64,000 nt of DNA from Chloroflexota bacterium (GTDB lineage Bacteria; Chloroflexota; Dehalococcoidia; JACPQK01), in assembly GCA_016190505.1 (NCBI GenBank), contig JACPQM010000064.1, positions 1-64,000 of the forward strand. Direction: 5' to 3'. The translations under genes and the position numbers were made by a program. Below are positions 17,849 through 27,115 of the stretch, piece after piece; within the stretch, counting starts at the first letter, position 1; every line of letters begins with the position of its first letter. Under the pieces are notes generated by a model that saw only the letters and a list, made by a program, of their open reading frames with translations, made no database searches and was not told the origin of the DNA.

Positions 17849-18122
17849 ATACCGCATTTTTGAGACAGTCGAATTCGCGCGCAGTGTCAACAGTCTACCA
17901 TTGCGGGATGGGCGGGCTATCCGCAAGAAGCTCACCGAGTACGTCTACCCCCAAATCAGAGAGGTTCCTTTCTTCGGAGCCAACATCAAGAAGCTCCGGG
18001 GTTACACTCCCGACACCTGGCGCTACCGGATAGGTAGGTTTCGCGCGTTCTACACGGTTGACAAGGACGAGCGGGTGGTCTACGTGCTCACGGTGGAGTT
18101 GCGCCGGGACGCGTACCGGTAG
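17817..18122 (+). CDS. RelE/ParE-type toxin
   Basis: The toxin contains FETVEFARSVNSLP, the substrate-facing segment ANIKKLRGYTPDTWRYRIGR and FRAFYTVDKDERVVYVLTVE, the complete RelE-fold core. The open frame starts at an ATG at 17817. A TTG at 17841 with GAGGT before it, overlapping the antitoxin stop, is the likelier start and gives 93 residues. It probably cleaves ribosome-bound mRNA. Confidence 0.88.
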   Translation: MQRPGEVSLPEYRIFETVEFARSVNSLPLRDGRAIRKKLTEYVYPQIREVPFFGANIKKLRGYTPDTWRYRIGRFRAFYTVDKDERVVYVLTVELRRDAYR

Positions 18123-18191
18123 GAGTGGCCAACCATGGACTGTGCCAGAGCGGCGCTGCGCCCGGCCTGGCTGTTGGTCCAGTGCTGGTAG

Positions 18192-18485
18192 CTAGAATAC
18201 GGGCACGATCTCCATCTCGTAGTCCAGGACCTCGCCGTCCCCCGGGTTCTGGTCAATGAAGTGGGCCACCCGGGAGAGCACCTGGTTCACGACAGCCCCA
18301 TTGTTGCCCACGCAGCTCACCGCCAGGCAGGCCGTCTGCCACAGGTCCTGGTCGTCCACCTCGGCGATGGCCACGTTGAAACGGCTGCGCACCTTGTCTA
18401 TGATGGGTCGCACCACCTGTCGCTTGCCTTTGAGCGACTGGTTGCCCGGGATGCGCAGGGTGATCCTCAGCACGCCTACTTGCAT
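18192..18485 (-). CDS. DUF503 (YlxP-like) protein
   Basis: The 97-residue DUF503 protein has the pattern MQVGVLRITLRIPGNQSLKG KRQVV near the start and FNVAIAEVDDQDLWQTACLA in the middle. It has an alpha-beta fold of unknown biochemical role, often near ribosome maturation genes such as rbfA elsewhere. Here it sits just downstream of the DMT transporter on the same strand with three bases between them, probably in one transcript. Confidence 0.88.
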   Translation of the reverse strand: MQVGVLRITLRIPGNQSLKGKRQVVRPIIDKVRSRFNVAIAEVDDQDLWQTACLAVSCVGNNGAVVNQVLSRVAHFIDQNPGDGEVLDYEMEIVPVF

Positions 18486-18488
18486 GGC

Positions 18489-19409
18489 CTAGTCCAGCAA
18501 TACTAGCACAATGCCTGCCACCGTGAGCAGTGTGCCTACCAGGATGGCCAGGGTCACTTTCTCCTTGAGAAAGACGATGGACAGGGGAAGCGCGAAGAGC
18601 GGGGCCACTGAGGAGAGCAGGGCGGCCCGGGCGGCGCCGGCGTTCTGGACCGAGGCCACGAAGAACAGCGCCCCCACTCCGTAGCCCAGGACGCCTGCCG
18701 CCACCATCGCTGTCCATACCGAGCGCCCGTAGCGGCGCAGCCGGAGGCTGCCCGGGTCAACTTGGAACGCCAGCCCGAGCATTACCAGTGCCCCAATAGG
18801 CAGGCGAACAGCGTTGGCCGCCAGGACGCTATTCTGGCCGATGCTCAGCTTGAGGACCGAGATTGAAGCTGCCCAGAACAGCGCTGAGACCAGGACAACG
18901 GCCACGCCTTTCCAGCGGTCCCCAAGCTGGCCAGGGGCGGCCTTCGGTCTCCCCGCGGAGCTGATAAGGTAAAGGCCGACCAGCGTCAGGGGCAGCCCCA
19001 GCATCAGGTACGGGCCGATGGGCTCTCCCAGGAAGGCCACGGAGACCAGGGTGGTGATGACCACAAATGCAGACACGGACACCGGGAAGGCGATGGCCAT
19101 GGGCAAGGACTTGAGGCCGGCGGTGAACAGCACGTCGCCGCCGGCTGTCCCTATGACAGTAGACAATCCCAGTCCCAGGGCAGCCGAGGCAGGCAGGCTA
19201 CCCAGGGAGCCAAGCTGATTGGTGGCTGAAAGCACTACGAAGATGAAGATGGCCCCCACGCTCAGCCGCAGGGCGGTCAAGGGTATGGGAGTGAAATGGC
19301 GGGTCAGGGCCTTGACCAGCATACTGCTGGTAGCCCAGGTGAGGGCCGTCAGCAGGCCAGCAACCTCACCTACGGTAAGCATGTTGGGGACCCGGTCGCG
19401 CACTGCCAC
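18489..19409 (-). CDS. EamA/DMT-family transporter
   Basis: About ten hydrophobic helices in two EamA halves give a typical drug/metabolite transporter; the substrate cannot be told. The N-terminal half starts GEVAGLLTALTWATSSMLVK and the second half near KGVAVVLVSALFWAASISVL. The true start may be the ATG at 19382 (MLTVGEVAGLL), since the nine preceding residues are not family-like and neither start has a strong ribosome-binding site. It is followed closely by DUF503. Confidence 0.85.
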   Translation of the reverse strand: MAVRDRVPNMLTVGEVAGLLTALTWATSSMLVKALTRHFTPIPLTALRLSVGAIFIFVVLSATNQLGSLGSLPASAALGLGLSTVIGTAGGDVLFTAGLKSLPMAIAFPVSVSAFVVITTLVSVAFLGEPIGPYLMLGLPLTLVGLYLISSAGRPKAAPGQLGDRWKGVAVVLVSALFWAASISVLKLSIGQNSVLAANAVRLPIGALVMLGLAFQVDPGSLRLRRYGRSVWTAMVAAGVLGYGVGALFFVASVQNAGAARAALLSSVAPLFALPLSIVFLKEKVTLAILVGTLLTVAGIVLVLLD

Positions 19410-19549
19410 AGCAGCGGTCGCGCTGAGTGGCGGGCACCATGGATCTCCTGTGGAAAGGGTGCATTACTAGCACAGTTTACCATTCTGGTGCACCGCAGGT
19501 GGCGCCCCGCGAGGCATTCGGTATGATGTACTAGACGACAGGGCGTCTG

Positions 19550-20533
19550 GTGCTCGGGATTCGGGAGGTGGATGGCCCGATGAAGCACGGGGGACTGTTG
19601 AGGTGGGGCCGGAGGGGGATGGACTGGCTGTTCCGGCTCAGGCAGACAGGGCTGACCCTGTGGCAAAGGGTGGGGATGTGGCCCCCTGCGGCCTACTTGC
19701 TGCGCCTGCAAGCCCGCACCGGCTCCCACCGCCTGCCGGAGCAAGCAGCCGTCATCTCCTTCTGGGGTTTGTTTAGCCTGTTCCCGCTCCTTCTCTTTGT
19801 GTTCAGCGTTCTTGGTCTGGTAGTTAGCCGGGAGCAGTTGGAGGCGGAGGTGTTAGCCTACGTGAACCAGTTCCTTCCCCAGCAAATGGGCCTGGTCCGC
19901 GGGTTCATCGCCAACATACCCGGGTCCGGCGTGGGAGTGGGCGCGGGCACACTGGGCCTGCTCTGGGGCGGGTCGAGACTTTTCTCCGCCGTCGTGTCCG
20001 GGCTGGACAGGGCCTACGACGCCGCGGAGCACGGCTTCCTCAAGCGCAGGGCCGTCAGCCTGCTGATGGCGGTGGGCGCTACTCTCCTCATTGGATCAAC
20101 CTTCGTGGTCAGCTCAATCGCGCCGTTGCTGACCCGCCTGCCGGCCGACATGTTGCTGGGGTTCCAACCCGCCATGCTTGCGGGCGGATCCAACAACCTG
20201 TGGGTGTTCGGTGCGGTGTTCAGTGCCCTGTTCCTTACCTACTGGCTGGTCCCTAACCGCCGCCTCTCTTGGAAGGACGTGTGGCCGGGCACCCTGGTGG
20301 CTACAGCGCTACTGGTCCTGTTCCGCTTCGGGTTCGGCCTGTACGTATCTACCCAGGACTTCAGCGTATACGGGAGCCTGGGGGCGGTCATCATTCTCCT
20401 CACCTTCGGCTACTTCGGGGCGCAGATATTCCTCTTGGGCGCCGAGATTAACGGCGACCGGGTGGCTGCCCGCAATGTGCGGCCGCCCAGCTACGAGCGC
20501 CCTCTGGTGGTGGCGTCCAAGAGCGGGCGCTGA
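19550..20533 (+). CDS. YihY/BrkB-family membrane protein
   Basis: This is an integral membrane protein of the YihY (UPF0761) family with six predicted helices. Conserved points include the LPEQAAVISFWGLFSLFPLLLF segment of helix 1 and GSLGAVIILLTFGYFGAQIFLLGAEIN at the end. The open frame begins at a GTG at 19550, but the ATG at 19580, with GGAGG 11 bases upstream, is the more likely start (317 residues). Older annotation as ribonuclease BN is not supported for this family. Confidence 0.88.
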   Translation: MLGIREVDGPMKHGGLLRWGRRGMDWLFRLRQTGLTLWQRVGMWPPAAYLLRLQARTGSHRLPEQAAVISFWGLFSLFPLLLFVFSVLGLVVSREQLEAEVLAYVNQFLPQQMGLVRGFIANIPGSGVGVGAGTLGLLWGGSRLFSAVVSGLDRAYDAAEHGFLKRRAVSLLMAVGATLLIGSTFVVSSIAPLLTRLPADMLLGFQPAMLAGGSNNLWVFGAVFSALFLTYWLVPNRRLSWKDVWPGTLVATALLVLFRFGFGLYVSTQDFSVYGSLGAVIILLTFGYFGAQIFLLGAEINGDRVAARNVRPPSYERPLVVASKSGR

Positions 20534-20585
20534 GCCGACCTGGTGGCCGGAAGAGCGGCCAAGGCGCTGAGGCCCCGCACCGGTT

Positions 20586-20614
20586 TTGCGTGCCACGCAC
20601 TGGCGTGCTATAAT
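20586..20614 (+). promoter_or_regulatory. Promoter of the GldA-like ABC operon
   Basis: It consists of -35 TTGCGT (20586-20591), a 17-bp spacer, and -10 TATAAT (20609-20614) with an upstream TGC extension. The ATG follows 18 bases after the -10, so the leader is very short. Confidence 0.7.
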
Positions 20615-20631
20615 GCCTACTCAGCCCAAGA

Positions 20632-21567
20632 ATGATAGAGGTCCGGAGCTTAACTAAATACTACGGCGACTTCCCCGCCGTCGAGGATATCTCGTTTGAC
20701 GTGAAGAAAGGCGAGATCCTCGGTTTTCTGGGCCCCAACGGCTCTGGCAAGACTACCACCATGCGGATCCTCACGGGGTACCTGCCGCCTTCCTCAGGGA
20801 CCGCCCGAATCGCTGGCTACGACGTGGTTGACCACTCTCTGGATGCCCGCCGCCACATCGGTTATCTACCTGAAACCGTCCCTCTATACACCGACATGAC
20901 TGTGCGGGACTACCTGGACTTCCAGGGCACGCTTCGGGGCATGGACCAGGCCCGGCGCCGGAAGCGCATAGATGAGGTCGTCGGGGTATGCCGCCTGGGG
21001 GAGTACCGGGACAGCCATATCGGCAAGCTGTCCAAGGGGTACCGCCAGCGAGTGGGACTGGCCCAAGCCCTGCTCCACGAGCCTGATGTGCTCATCCTCG
21101 ATGAGCCCACCATAGGCATTGACCCCCGTCAGGTGGTGGAGACCCGGCAGCTTATCAAGAGCTTCGGCGGGGACCATACGGTCGTTATCTCCAGCCACAT
21201 TTTGCCCGAGGTGAGCATGGTGTGCGAGCGCGTGCTCATCATCAATGAGGGCCAGGTAGTCGCCATAGACAGGCCGGAGAACCTCTCCAATCGCCTGGGG
21301 GGCACCGAGCGCATCCATCTGGAGGTGCGAGGGCCAGTCAAAGAGGTCATGGGCGTGCTGCGAGGCATGAAGGGCGTCCAGGAGGTTACCAACGAGGGCG
21401 GGGATAGTCTGGCCCGCTACACCGTGGAGTGCCGCCCTGGACGTGACCTCCGGGCCGAGATGGCCGAGGCGCTGGTCAGCCGGGGCTGGGGTCTTCTGGG
21501 GCTCCAGGCGGCTGGCATGAGCCTGGAGGAGATCTTCCTCAAGCTGACCACCGAGGACCAGGCATGA
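20632..21567 (+). CDS. ABC transporter ATP-binding protein, GldA-like
   Basis: A 311-residue ABC ATPase. Walker A is GPNGSGKT near residue 36, the signature is LSKGYRQRVGLAQAL, Walker B is DVLILDEP, and the H-loop is VVISSHILPEV. It begins an operon with permease (21564) and GldG-like protein (22259), overlapping the permease start by four bases. This set is widespread outside gliding bacteria, where its substrate is unknown. Export or surface assembly is assumed. It has a C-terminal extension of about 75 residues after the H-loop, normal for DUF4162-type relatives. Confidence 0.92.
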   Translation: MIEVRSLTKYYGDFPAVEDISFDVKKGEILGFLGPNGSGKTTTMRILTGYLPPSSGTARIAGYDVVDHSLDARRHIGYLPETVPLYTDMTVRDYLDFQGTLRGMDQARRRKRIDEVVGVCRLGEYRDSHIGKLSKGYRQRVGLAQALLHEPDVLILDEPTIGIDPRQVVETRQLIKSFGGDHTVVISSHILPEVSMVCERVLIINEGQVVAIDRPENLSNRLGGTERIHLEVRGPVKEVMGVLRGMKGVQEVTNEGGDSLARYTVECRPGRDLRAEMAEALVSRGWGLLGLQAAGMSLEEIFLKLTTEDQA

Positions 21568-22268
21568 GGAACACCATGGCCATCGCCAAGCGCGAGGTCC
21601 GCACCTACTTCACCTCGCCCATCGCCTATGTGGTCACCGCTGTGTTCCTGGTGGTGACAGGGTATTTCTTCGCCGCCGATTTGCTCACCCGGCAGATGGC
21701 CAACCTGCGGGGTTTCCTGTCGCCGGGTAGCTTTGTGCTCCTTCTGGTGACTCCGCTGCTCACCATGCGCCTCTTTGCCGAGGAGCAGAAGCTGGGCACT
21801 CTGGAGCTGCTCTTGACCAACCCCGTGCGGGACATCGAGGTGGTGATGGGCAAGTACCTGGGCAGCCTGTTCACCCTGCTGGTTATGCTGGTCCTTACGC
21901 TCTATTACCCGCTGCTGCTACGCATGTTCGGTGACCCCGACCTGGGTCCGATTCTTACCGGCTACCTGGGCCTGTTCCTGCTGGGGTCAGCCATGATAGC
22001 CGTGGGCCTGCTGGCTTCCTCGGTGACCGCCAATCAGATTGTGGCCGCGGTGCTCGGCCTGGGCATCCTTATTCTCCTCTGGGTGGTCGGCTCGGTGGGC
22101 ACGGCGGGTGCCCTGGGCAGCTTGCTTGACTATGTGGCGCTTCCCCGCCATTTCACTGATTTCACGTTGGGGGTCATTGACACCAAGAGCGTGGTGTACT
22201 ATCTGAGCGTGGCTGCTGCCTTCGTCTTTCTGACCGCGCGCTCCCTGGAGATGCGGCGGTGGCGGTAG
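21564..22268 (+). CDS. ABC-2 type permease, GldF-like
   Basis: A 234-residue permease with six hydrophobic segments. The start AIAKREVRTYFTSPIAYVV is the classical amphipathic entry of NosY/GldF permeases, and the RLFAEEQKLGTLELLLTNPV motif contacts the ATPase. It overlaps both neighbours, four bases upstream and ten downstream, showing translational coupling. Confidence 0.92.
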   Translation: MRNTMAIAKREVRTYFTSPIAYVVTAVFLVVTGYFFAADLLTRQMANLRGFLSPGSFVLLLVTPLLTMRLFAEEQKLGTLELLLTNPVRDIEVVMGKYLGSLFTLLVMLVLTLYYPLLLRMFGDPDLGPILTGYLGLFLLGSAMIAVGLLASSVTANQIVAAVLGLGILILLWVVGSVGTAGALGSLLDYVALPRHFTDFTLGVIDTKSVVYYLSVAAAFVFLTARSLEMRRWR

Positions 22269-23920
22269 CCAGCCGGGTGGGCTCCATCTTCCGCCGTATT
22301 GGAGGCGGTATCGTCTCGTTGGGTGGCCTGCTTCGCGGGATGAGCCTGATACTGGCCGGGGTAGGCGTGCTGGCGCTGATAGCCGCGGCGCCCCTTTATC
22401 TCTTGGTGCCTGAGCTCAAGAACTCGGCCGTCGGGCTGGCGGCCGTCGGCGTGCTTTTCCTGCTGGTAGCCCTGATGGCTGCCCTCAGCCAGGTGCGCAC
22501 CGCCCTGCTGGGGCGCCGGGGGCGCTATGGCTCGAACACCGTGGTAATGGTCGTGGCCTTCGTGGGCATTGCCGTGGCCCTCAACCTACTGGGGGTGCGC
22601 CAGAGCTACCGAGTGGACCTGACGGTGAACCGGGAGTTCAGCCTGTCCGCCCAGACAGTCAAGGTGCTCAAAGACCTGTCCGCCCCGGTGCACGCCGTGG
22701 GCTTCTTCTCTCCCGTGGAACCTTACCAGGAGACGGCCGAGAACCAGCTTCGGGAATACGTGCAGCGTAGCCCCAGGCTGACCTACGAGATTGTGGACCC
22801 GGACGTCCGTCCCTCCGTAGCCCGGCAGTACGAGGTCAAACAGTACAACGTCGTGGTCTTTGAGAGCGAGGGACGCCGGGCCTCAGTGCCTGCCGCAATC
22901 GAAGCGAACCTGCCTGACGCCAACACCGGCCAGCTCCGTCCTCAGGTTGTTCCCAACCCGGTATTGGAGCAGGACTTCACCACCGCCCTGCTCAAGGTCA
23001 CGGGCAAGCAGCAACAGGTGGTCTATTACCTCATCGGTCACGACGAGCTCCGGCTGGACAGCGACCAGGCCACAGGCTTCGCCATGGGCAGAGTGGGCCT
23101 GGAGCGTGACCTCTATGCGGTAGCTACCCTCAGCCTGGATTCGGCGCCGGAAGTGCCGGCGGACGCTGCTGCGGTCATAGTTGCCGGCCCGAAGAAGCCC
23201 CTGCCCGAGCGGGACCGGGCGATGCTCGACGCCTACTTGAAAGGCGGGGGGAACCTGGTGTTCCTGGGAGAACCTGGCCTATCTTCCGGGTGGTCAGAGC
23301 TGCTGGCTTCCTGGGGGCTGAGTGTTAGCCAGCGCCAGATCATTGAGGAGCAGCGCTTCGTCCAGCCCGACAAGGCGATGCCCGCGGCCTGGGAGTTCCA
23401 GTATGCATCACTGCTGCCCGACATGCGCTTTGTGTCCCACCCCATCACTGAGCCGCTGGACGTTACTTTCTTCCCGGGGGTTGCCTCTCTGAAAGTGGAC
23501 TTGCCTGAGGACCAGAAGAACATCACAGTCTTTCCCCTCATCCGCACCACCGCCCAGAGCAAGCTCGATGGCTCTGAGACCGACACAGGGCCCTTCATGA
23601 TGGGGGTGACTCTGGAGGGCTTCCCCCTGGACACGACGCCCGTCGAAGGCAAGAAGCACGCCCGACTGGTTATCTTTGGTGACTCGGACTTCGCCAGTAA
23701 TGCCTACTTCAGCAGCCGCTCCAACGGCGACCTGTTCATCAACTCCGTAAACTGGGTCACCGAGCGTGAGGAGCTGATCTCTATCCGGCCAAAACCATAC
23801 GCCTTCCGGCGTCTGGTGGTGACTCAACGGGCCTGGAACTGGATCCTGTACTCCAGCGTCGCCTTCCTGCCCTTGCTGGTGGCCGGGGTGGGCGCCTTCA
23901 CGTGGTGGCGCCGCCGGTAG
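22259..23920 (+). CDS. GldG-family ABC-associated protein
   Basis: At 553 residues it begins with two hydrophobic helices (about 25-80) and a third near 95. These are followed by a large extracytoplasmic region with the GldG pattern: LTVNREFSLSAQTVKVLKDL, a DUF4350/GldG_N domain and a YYLIGHDEL segment. It ends with a last helix (about 525-545) and an RRR anchor. The GTG start overlaps the permease gene. It is thought to be an auxiliary subunit of the same transporter. Confidence 0.88.
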   Translation: MAVASRVGSIFRRIGGGIVSLGGLLRGMSLILAGVGVLALIAAAPLYLLVPELKNSAVGLAAVGVLFLLVALMAALSQVRTALLGRRGRYGSNTVVMVVAFVGIAVALNLLGVRQSYRVDLTVNREFSLSAQTVKVLKDLSAPVHAVGFFSPVEPYQETAENQLREYVQRSPRLTYEIVDPDVRPSVARQYEVKQYNVVVFESEGRRASVPAAIEANLPDANTGQLRPQVVPNPVLEQDFTTALLKVTGKQQQVVYYLIGHDELRLDSDQATGFAMGRVGLERDLYAVATLSLDSAPEVPADAAAVIVAGPKKPLPERDRAMLDAYLKGGGNLVFLGEPGLSSGWSELLASWGLSVSQRQIIEEQRFVQPDKAMPAAWEFQYASLLPDMRFVSHPITEPLDVTFFPGVASLKVDLPEDQKNITVFPLIRTTAQSKLDGSETDTGPFMMGVTLEGFPLDTTPVEGKKHARLVIFGDSDFASNAYFSSRSNGDLFINSVNWVTEREELISIRPKPYAFRRLVVTQRAWNWILYSSVAFLPLLVAGVGAFTWWRRR

Positions 23921-23927
23921 GGACCCC

Positions 23928-24476
23928 ATGAGCTTTCGCACAACCTTCGTTTTGCTTGCCCTCTTCTTGCTGGTGGGAGGCTATGCCCTGTTCAGCCAGC
24001 TCACTCGCCAGCCGGAGAAGACGAAGCTGCCGCCCTGGGTGTATACCATGGACGATGACGCCCTGACCGCCATTGATGTCACCTACCAGGAGACCACCAT
24101 GTCTTTCCGGCGGGATGACAGGTTCCAGTGGCACTTCGATAGGCCGGACGGAGAGCCGGTCAACCTCGAGCGGTGGGGCGGGATACCGCTGCTGCTCAGC
24201 GGCCCTCGCTCCCAGCGTGTCCTGGCCCAGGAAGCTAACGACCTATCGCCCTACGGGCTGGACTCTCCCCAGATGGTGGTCAAGCTGGGCTTTGGGGGCC
24301 AACCCCTGGACATCCTGGTGGGGGACCGGACCCCAGACGGCAAGGGCTACTACATGCAGGTCCGGGGATATCCGGGGGTGTACACCGTGGACTACACCTG
24401 GGGCGATGTCATCCAGCGCCTGGTCACCGAGCCCCCGGTAGCCCTGCCCACGACCCCTTTGCCCGTCGAAGGTTAG
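23928..24476 (+). CDS. DUF4340 protein
   Basis: A 182-residue protein with one N-terminal membrane helix (FVLLALFLLVGGYALFSQL) and an outside domain with WVYTMDDDALTAIDVTYQ at its start and GYYMQVRGYPGVYTVDYTW near the end. This is the DUF4340 arrangement normally encoded last in GldG operons. Family members are often longer with repeated domains; this one holds a single unit. It is seven bases after the GldG-like gene. Confidence 0.85.
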   Translation: MSFRTTFVLLALFLLVGGYALFSQLTRQPEKTKLPPWVYTMDDDALTAIDVTYQETTMSFRRDDRFQWHFDRPDGEPVNLERWGGIPLLLSGPRSQRVLAQEANDLSPYGLDSPQMVVKLGFGGQPLDILVGDRTPDGKGYYMQVRGYPGVYTVDYTWGDVIQRLVTEPPVALPTTPLPVEG

Positions 24477-24550
24477 CTCGGCGGGGTGCCCGAAGTCTGT
24501 AGCCTGAAGCCCGCTAGAATAGGAGCCGGGGTGGTCAGCTTCAGCGACTT

Positions 24551-24754
24551 GTGGGCCTGGTAGAACGTGCAGCTACCCATGCTGGGGGTATACGAAAACG
24601 GGCCAGTCCAATCCTGGACCTGCTCAAGTCGCTCCAGCAGGAGCGGGGTGTCACCCTGGTCTTGGTGACCCACTCGCCCCGGGTGGCCCGCGTCGCCGAC
24701 CGCGTGGCCTACATGGTGGACGGGCGCATCCAGCGGGAGGCGCCGCCGCTGTAG
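24551..24754 (+). pseudogene. C-terminal fragment of an ABC ATPase
   Basis: Only the end of an ABC nucleotide-binding domain is present: ILDLLKSLQQERGVTLVLVT, the H-loop THSPRVA and DRVAYMVDGRIQRE, typical of MacB/LolD-type exporters. Walker A, signature and Walker B are all missing. The frame starts only at a non-native codon. It is a relic. Confidence 0.6.
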
Positions 24755-24820
24755 GGGGAGGCTCGCCCATGGTGAGCCTGTCGGACCATGAGCGGCCAAC
24801 GCCTCGCGCTCACGGCCAAT

Positions 24821-27115
24821 TTAGTAGAGCGGCATTAGGCAGACCACAGGCTCCTGGGCCAGTAGCTTGCGGAGAACAGAGAAGTCAGGCAAGTTCAATG
24901 CCTTGGCAATGGCGGCGTCAATCTCCGCCCGTACCGGGTCGTTTGCCATCTCCGGGAAAGGGAGAAGGGGCTGCTGGCACAGCCGGTCGTAGGCGCTGAC
25001 CAACTCTCCCTTCTGGGCGGGTGCCAGAGCGGTCACGTCCAGCACCGGCATGGCGGAGAGCACTGGCTTCTTGAACTTGATCCACGCACCTCTGGTCTCC
25101 TCCCTGTGGGACCAGAGCACCAGGAGGCCAAGCGTAGAGTTTAGCCAGAGCGCCAGAGCCTTCTCCCTTTCCTCGGCGTTGTGGCTCAATGTGACAGGCC
25201 ACCACACATTGGACACTACAGATTCACCTAGCCTGATGGCCGCCAGGCGCTGCGTCTTGAGCCATGTGCGTTCCGCGATAAGCAGCCGCCCTGCCCTGGG
25301 CCACAGGTCTGTCGCTTTGCGCAGGGGCCGTCCCTTTGAAGCCCTGGCGAGAGGGGACAAGTACCTGTTGGGGGACTGGGCCAGGGTCAGCACCTTGGAG
25401 GCGTCGTGACTCCAGAAGGCAGGGTAGGCCGTCTTCGCCTTGCCGGTGGCCAGGCGGAACCCGTCGTGAATGTCCCGGACATCAGGTCCAAGGGTGCCCA
25501 TATCGCCCAGGGGACAAAGCTGGACAGCCCCCACCACACCGCTGCCCGGCAGCCAGAGGCTTCCCTGAGTCAGGCTGCGGGCGGCCCGTACGAGGTCTGA
25601 TTGTGCGAAGGCGCATGGCCACATCCACAGGCCCTCGCGGATGCTTGTCCAGGGCACGGAGACCGCCTCGGCCACCTTGACGTCGCCCAGCGTGACCTCT
25701 AGCGCCCCCTGGCCCCGTTCCACATCCGGCGGCTCGCCAATGTTCAGGCCGCGGGCAATAGTCAGCGCCTCCACGATGTTGCGCAAGTTCTTCCACAGGT
25801 TTACGCACACCACGTTCCCATCGGCGGCGTGCGCGCCGTTGGGGTTCTCCAGCTTCCGCGCGACCAATAGCACCTCGCTCAAGTCCGTGTTCTCTGAGAA
25901 GTTCCAGCGCTCTGGGTCATGGCTGACGACGAGGTACTCAAGCTGATAGTACATGCGGAACAGACGGCGTGTCTCTTGCCAGGCCACACCAGATAGCAGC
26001 GCTTTGGGCAGCACCAGGGCCATACGGCCCCCGCGCTTCAAATGGAAGTCGCCGGTGGCCACAAATACCGAGCCCAGTCCGGCGGTGCTGCTGGCCAACA
26101 CGCGCGGTATGCGCAGTAGCTTGGCCAGCTCCTTCTGCATGGCACGGCGCTCCGCCTCGGGTAGGGAGCCAAAAAGCAGGTTTCCGCCCACGCTGCGGGT
26201 GAAAGGCGGGTTCATCACGCATAGATCGAGGTCGCGGATAGGCGCGTAGTGTTGCTTAACATCCCCTTTGGGGGTTATCTCGTCGGCGGCCGCTCTCCCG
26301 CCGAATAGGTCCGCGGTAATGGGCACTTCCATAGAAGTGAGGAACTCGATGCTGCCCAGGCGGTGGTGGCGGCCCCCTAGAGGCAGGTTCCAGAGGCGCA
26401 TGCGTGTGAAGGTGACATCGGGGACGCGCAGGGCCAGGGTTGAGGCGGTGAGATGCAAGGCCGAAGGCAACACGTCGTAGCCGTTAAGAGCGTCCTCCAT
26501 CAAGGTACGGGACAGCAGGTCTAAGCGTGGTGGGCGGTGCCTAGCTGCGCAACTGCTCGTGTAGTTGTCGGTCATAGCGTCCGCGGCTGCCATGAGCAAC
26601 GTGCCCGTGCCGCAGGCCAGGTCACCCACACCGAAGGTGGATAGCTGCGGCAGGTTGGACCAGTCCACCTCCCAGCGCTTGGCCGCCAGGGCAATCTTGA
26701 GCAAGAGGGTGGCAGCCGGTATGGACGTATAGTAGGTGCCCAGGTACTTGGCCTCAGCCAGAAGCTGGTGATAGATGCGGCCCATGAGGTCGTGGCTCAG
26801 GGCTGCCCGCTGCCGGACGATGTCCAGGGCGGCCCGGGCCAGGGAATGCACGGCCTTATCTACGTCCGGATTGGAGGGGAGCGCGATCACAAGCCTATGG
26901 GCAACGTTGAATATGGGATGGTAGTTTATGTGCTCCAGGATGTATCGCCACTGGTCAGCAAAGGCGGACACCACGTCTGCCGATTCGAGCAATTCTCGGA
27001 TGTGTCTTATACTTGAGTCATTGTTCGCCAGCACCTCATGGAACACCATGGCATTGGCCAAGGTCAGGCCCACGATCTTTGCTACGGAGTCGTCCTCGCG
27101 CGGCGGGCTGGTCAT
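24821..27115 (-). CDS. N6-adenine DNA methylase, type I/IIG-like
   Basis: A 764-residue methyltransferase. The SAM-binding motif I is DLACGTGTLL (residues 165-174) and catalytic motif IV is NPPF (302-305), with LGTYYTSIPAATLLL just before the catalytic domain as in HsdM/PglX-type enzymes. The C-terminal 350 residues could hold target recognition, since no separate specificity subunit is present. It shares four bases with the upstream PD-(D/E)XK gene, so the two form an operon that I read as a restriction-modification or related defence unit. Confidence 0.85.
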   Translation of the reverse strand: MTSPPREDDSVAKIVGLTLANAMVFHEVLANNDSSIRHIRELLESADVVSAFADQWRYILEHINYHPIFNVAHRLVIALPSNPDVDKAVHSLARAALDIVRQRAALSHDLMGRIYHQLLAEAKYLGTYYTSIPAATLLLKIALAAKRWEVDWSNLPQLSTFGVGDLACGTGTLLMAAADAMTDNYTSSCAARHRPPRLDLLSRTLMEDALNGYDVLPSALHLTASTLALRVPDVTFTRMRLWNLPLGGRHHRLGSIEFLTSMEVPITADLFGGRAAADEITPKGDVKQHYAPIRDLDLCVMNPPFTRSVGGNLLFGSLPEAERRAMQKELAKLLRIPRVLASSTAGLGSVFVATGDFHLKRGGRMALVLPKALLSGVAWQETRRLFRMYYQLEYLVVSHDPERWNFSENTDLSEVLLVARKLENPNGAHAADGNVVCVNLWKNLRNIVEALTIARGLNIGEPPDVERGQGALEVTLGDVKVAEAVSVPWTSIREGLWMWPCAFAQSDLVRAARSLTQGSLWLPGSGVVGAVQLCPLGDMGTLGPDVRDIHDGFRLATGKAKTAYPAFWSHDASKVLTLAQSPNRYLSPLARASKGRPLRKATDLWPRAGRLLIAERTWLKTQRLAAIRLGESVVSNVWWPVTLSHNAEEREKALALWLNSTLGLLVLWSHREETRGAWIKFKKPVLSAMPVLDVTALAPAQKGELVSAYDRLCQQPLLPFPEMANDPVRAEIDAAIAKALNLPDFSVLRKLLAQEPVVCLMPLY

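Noticed and set aside
24551-24754. Functional small ABC protein
   Set aside because: Only the H-loop end of an ATPase is present; Walker A and B are missing, so it is listed as a fragment.
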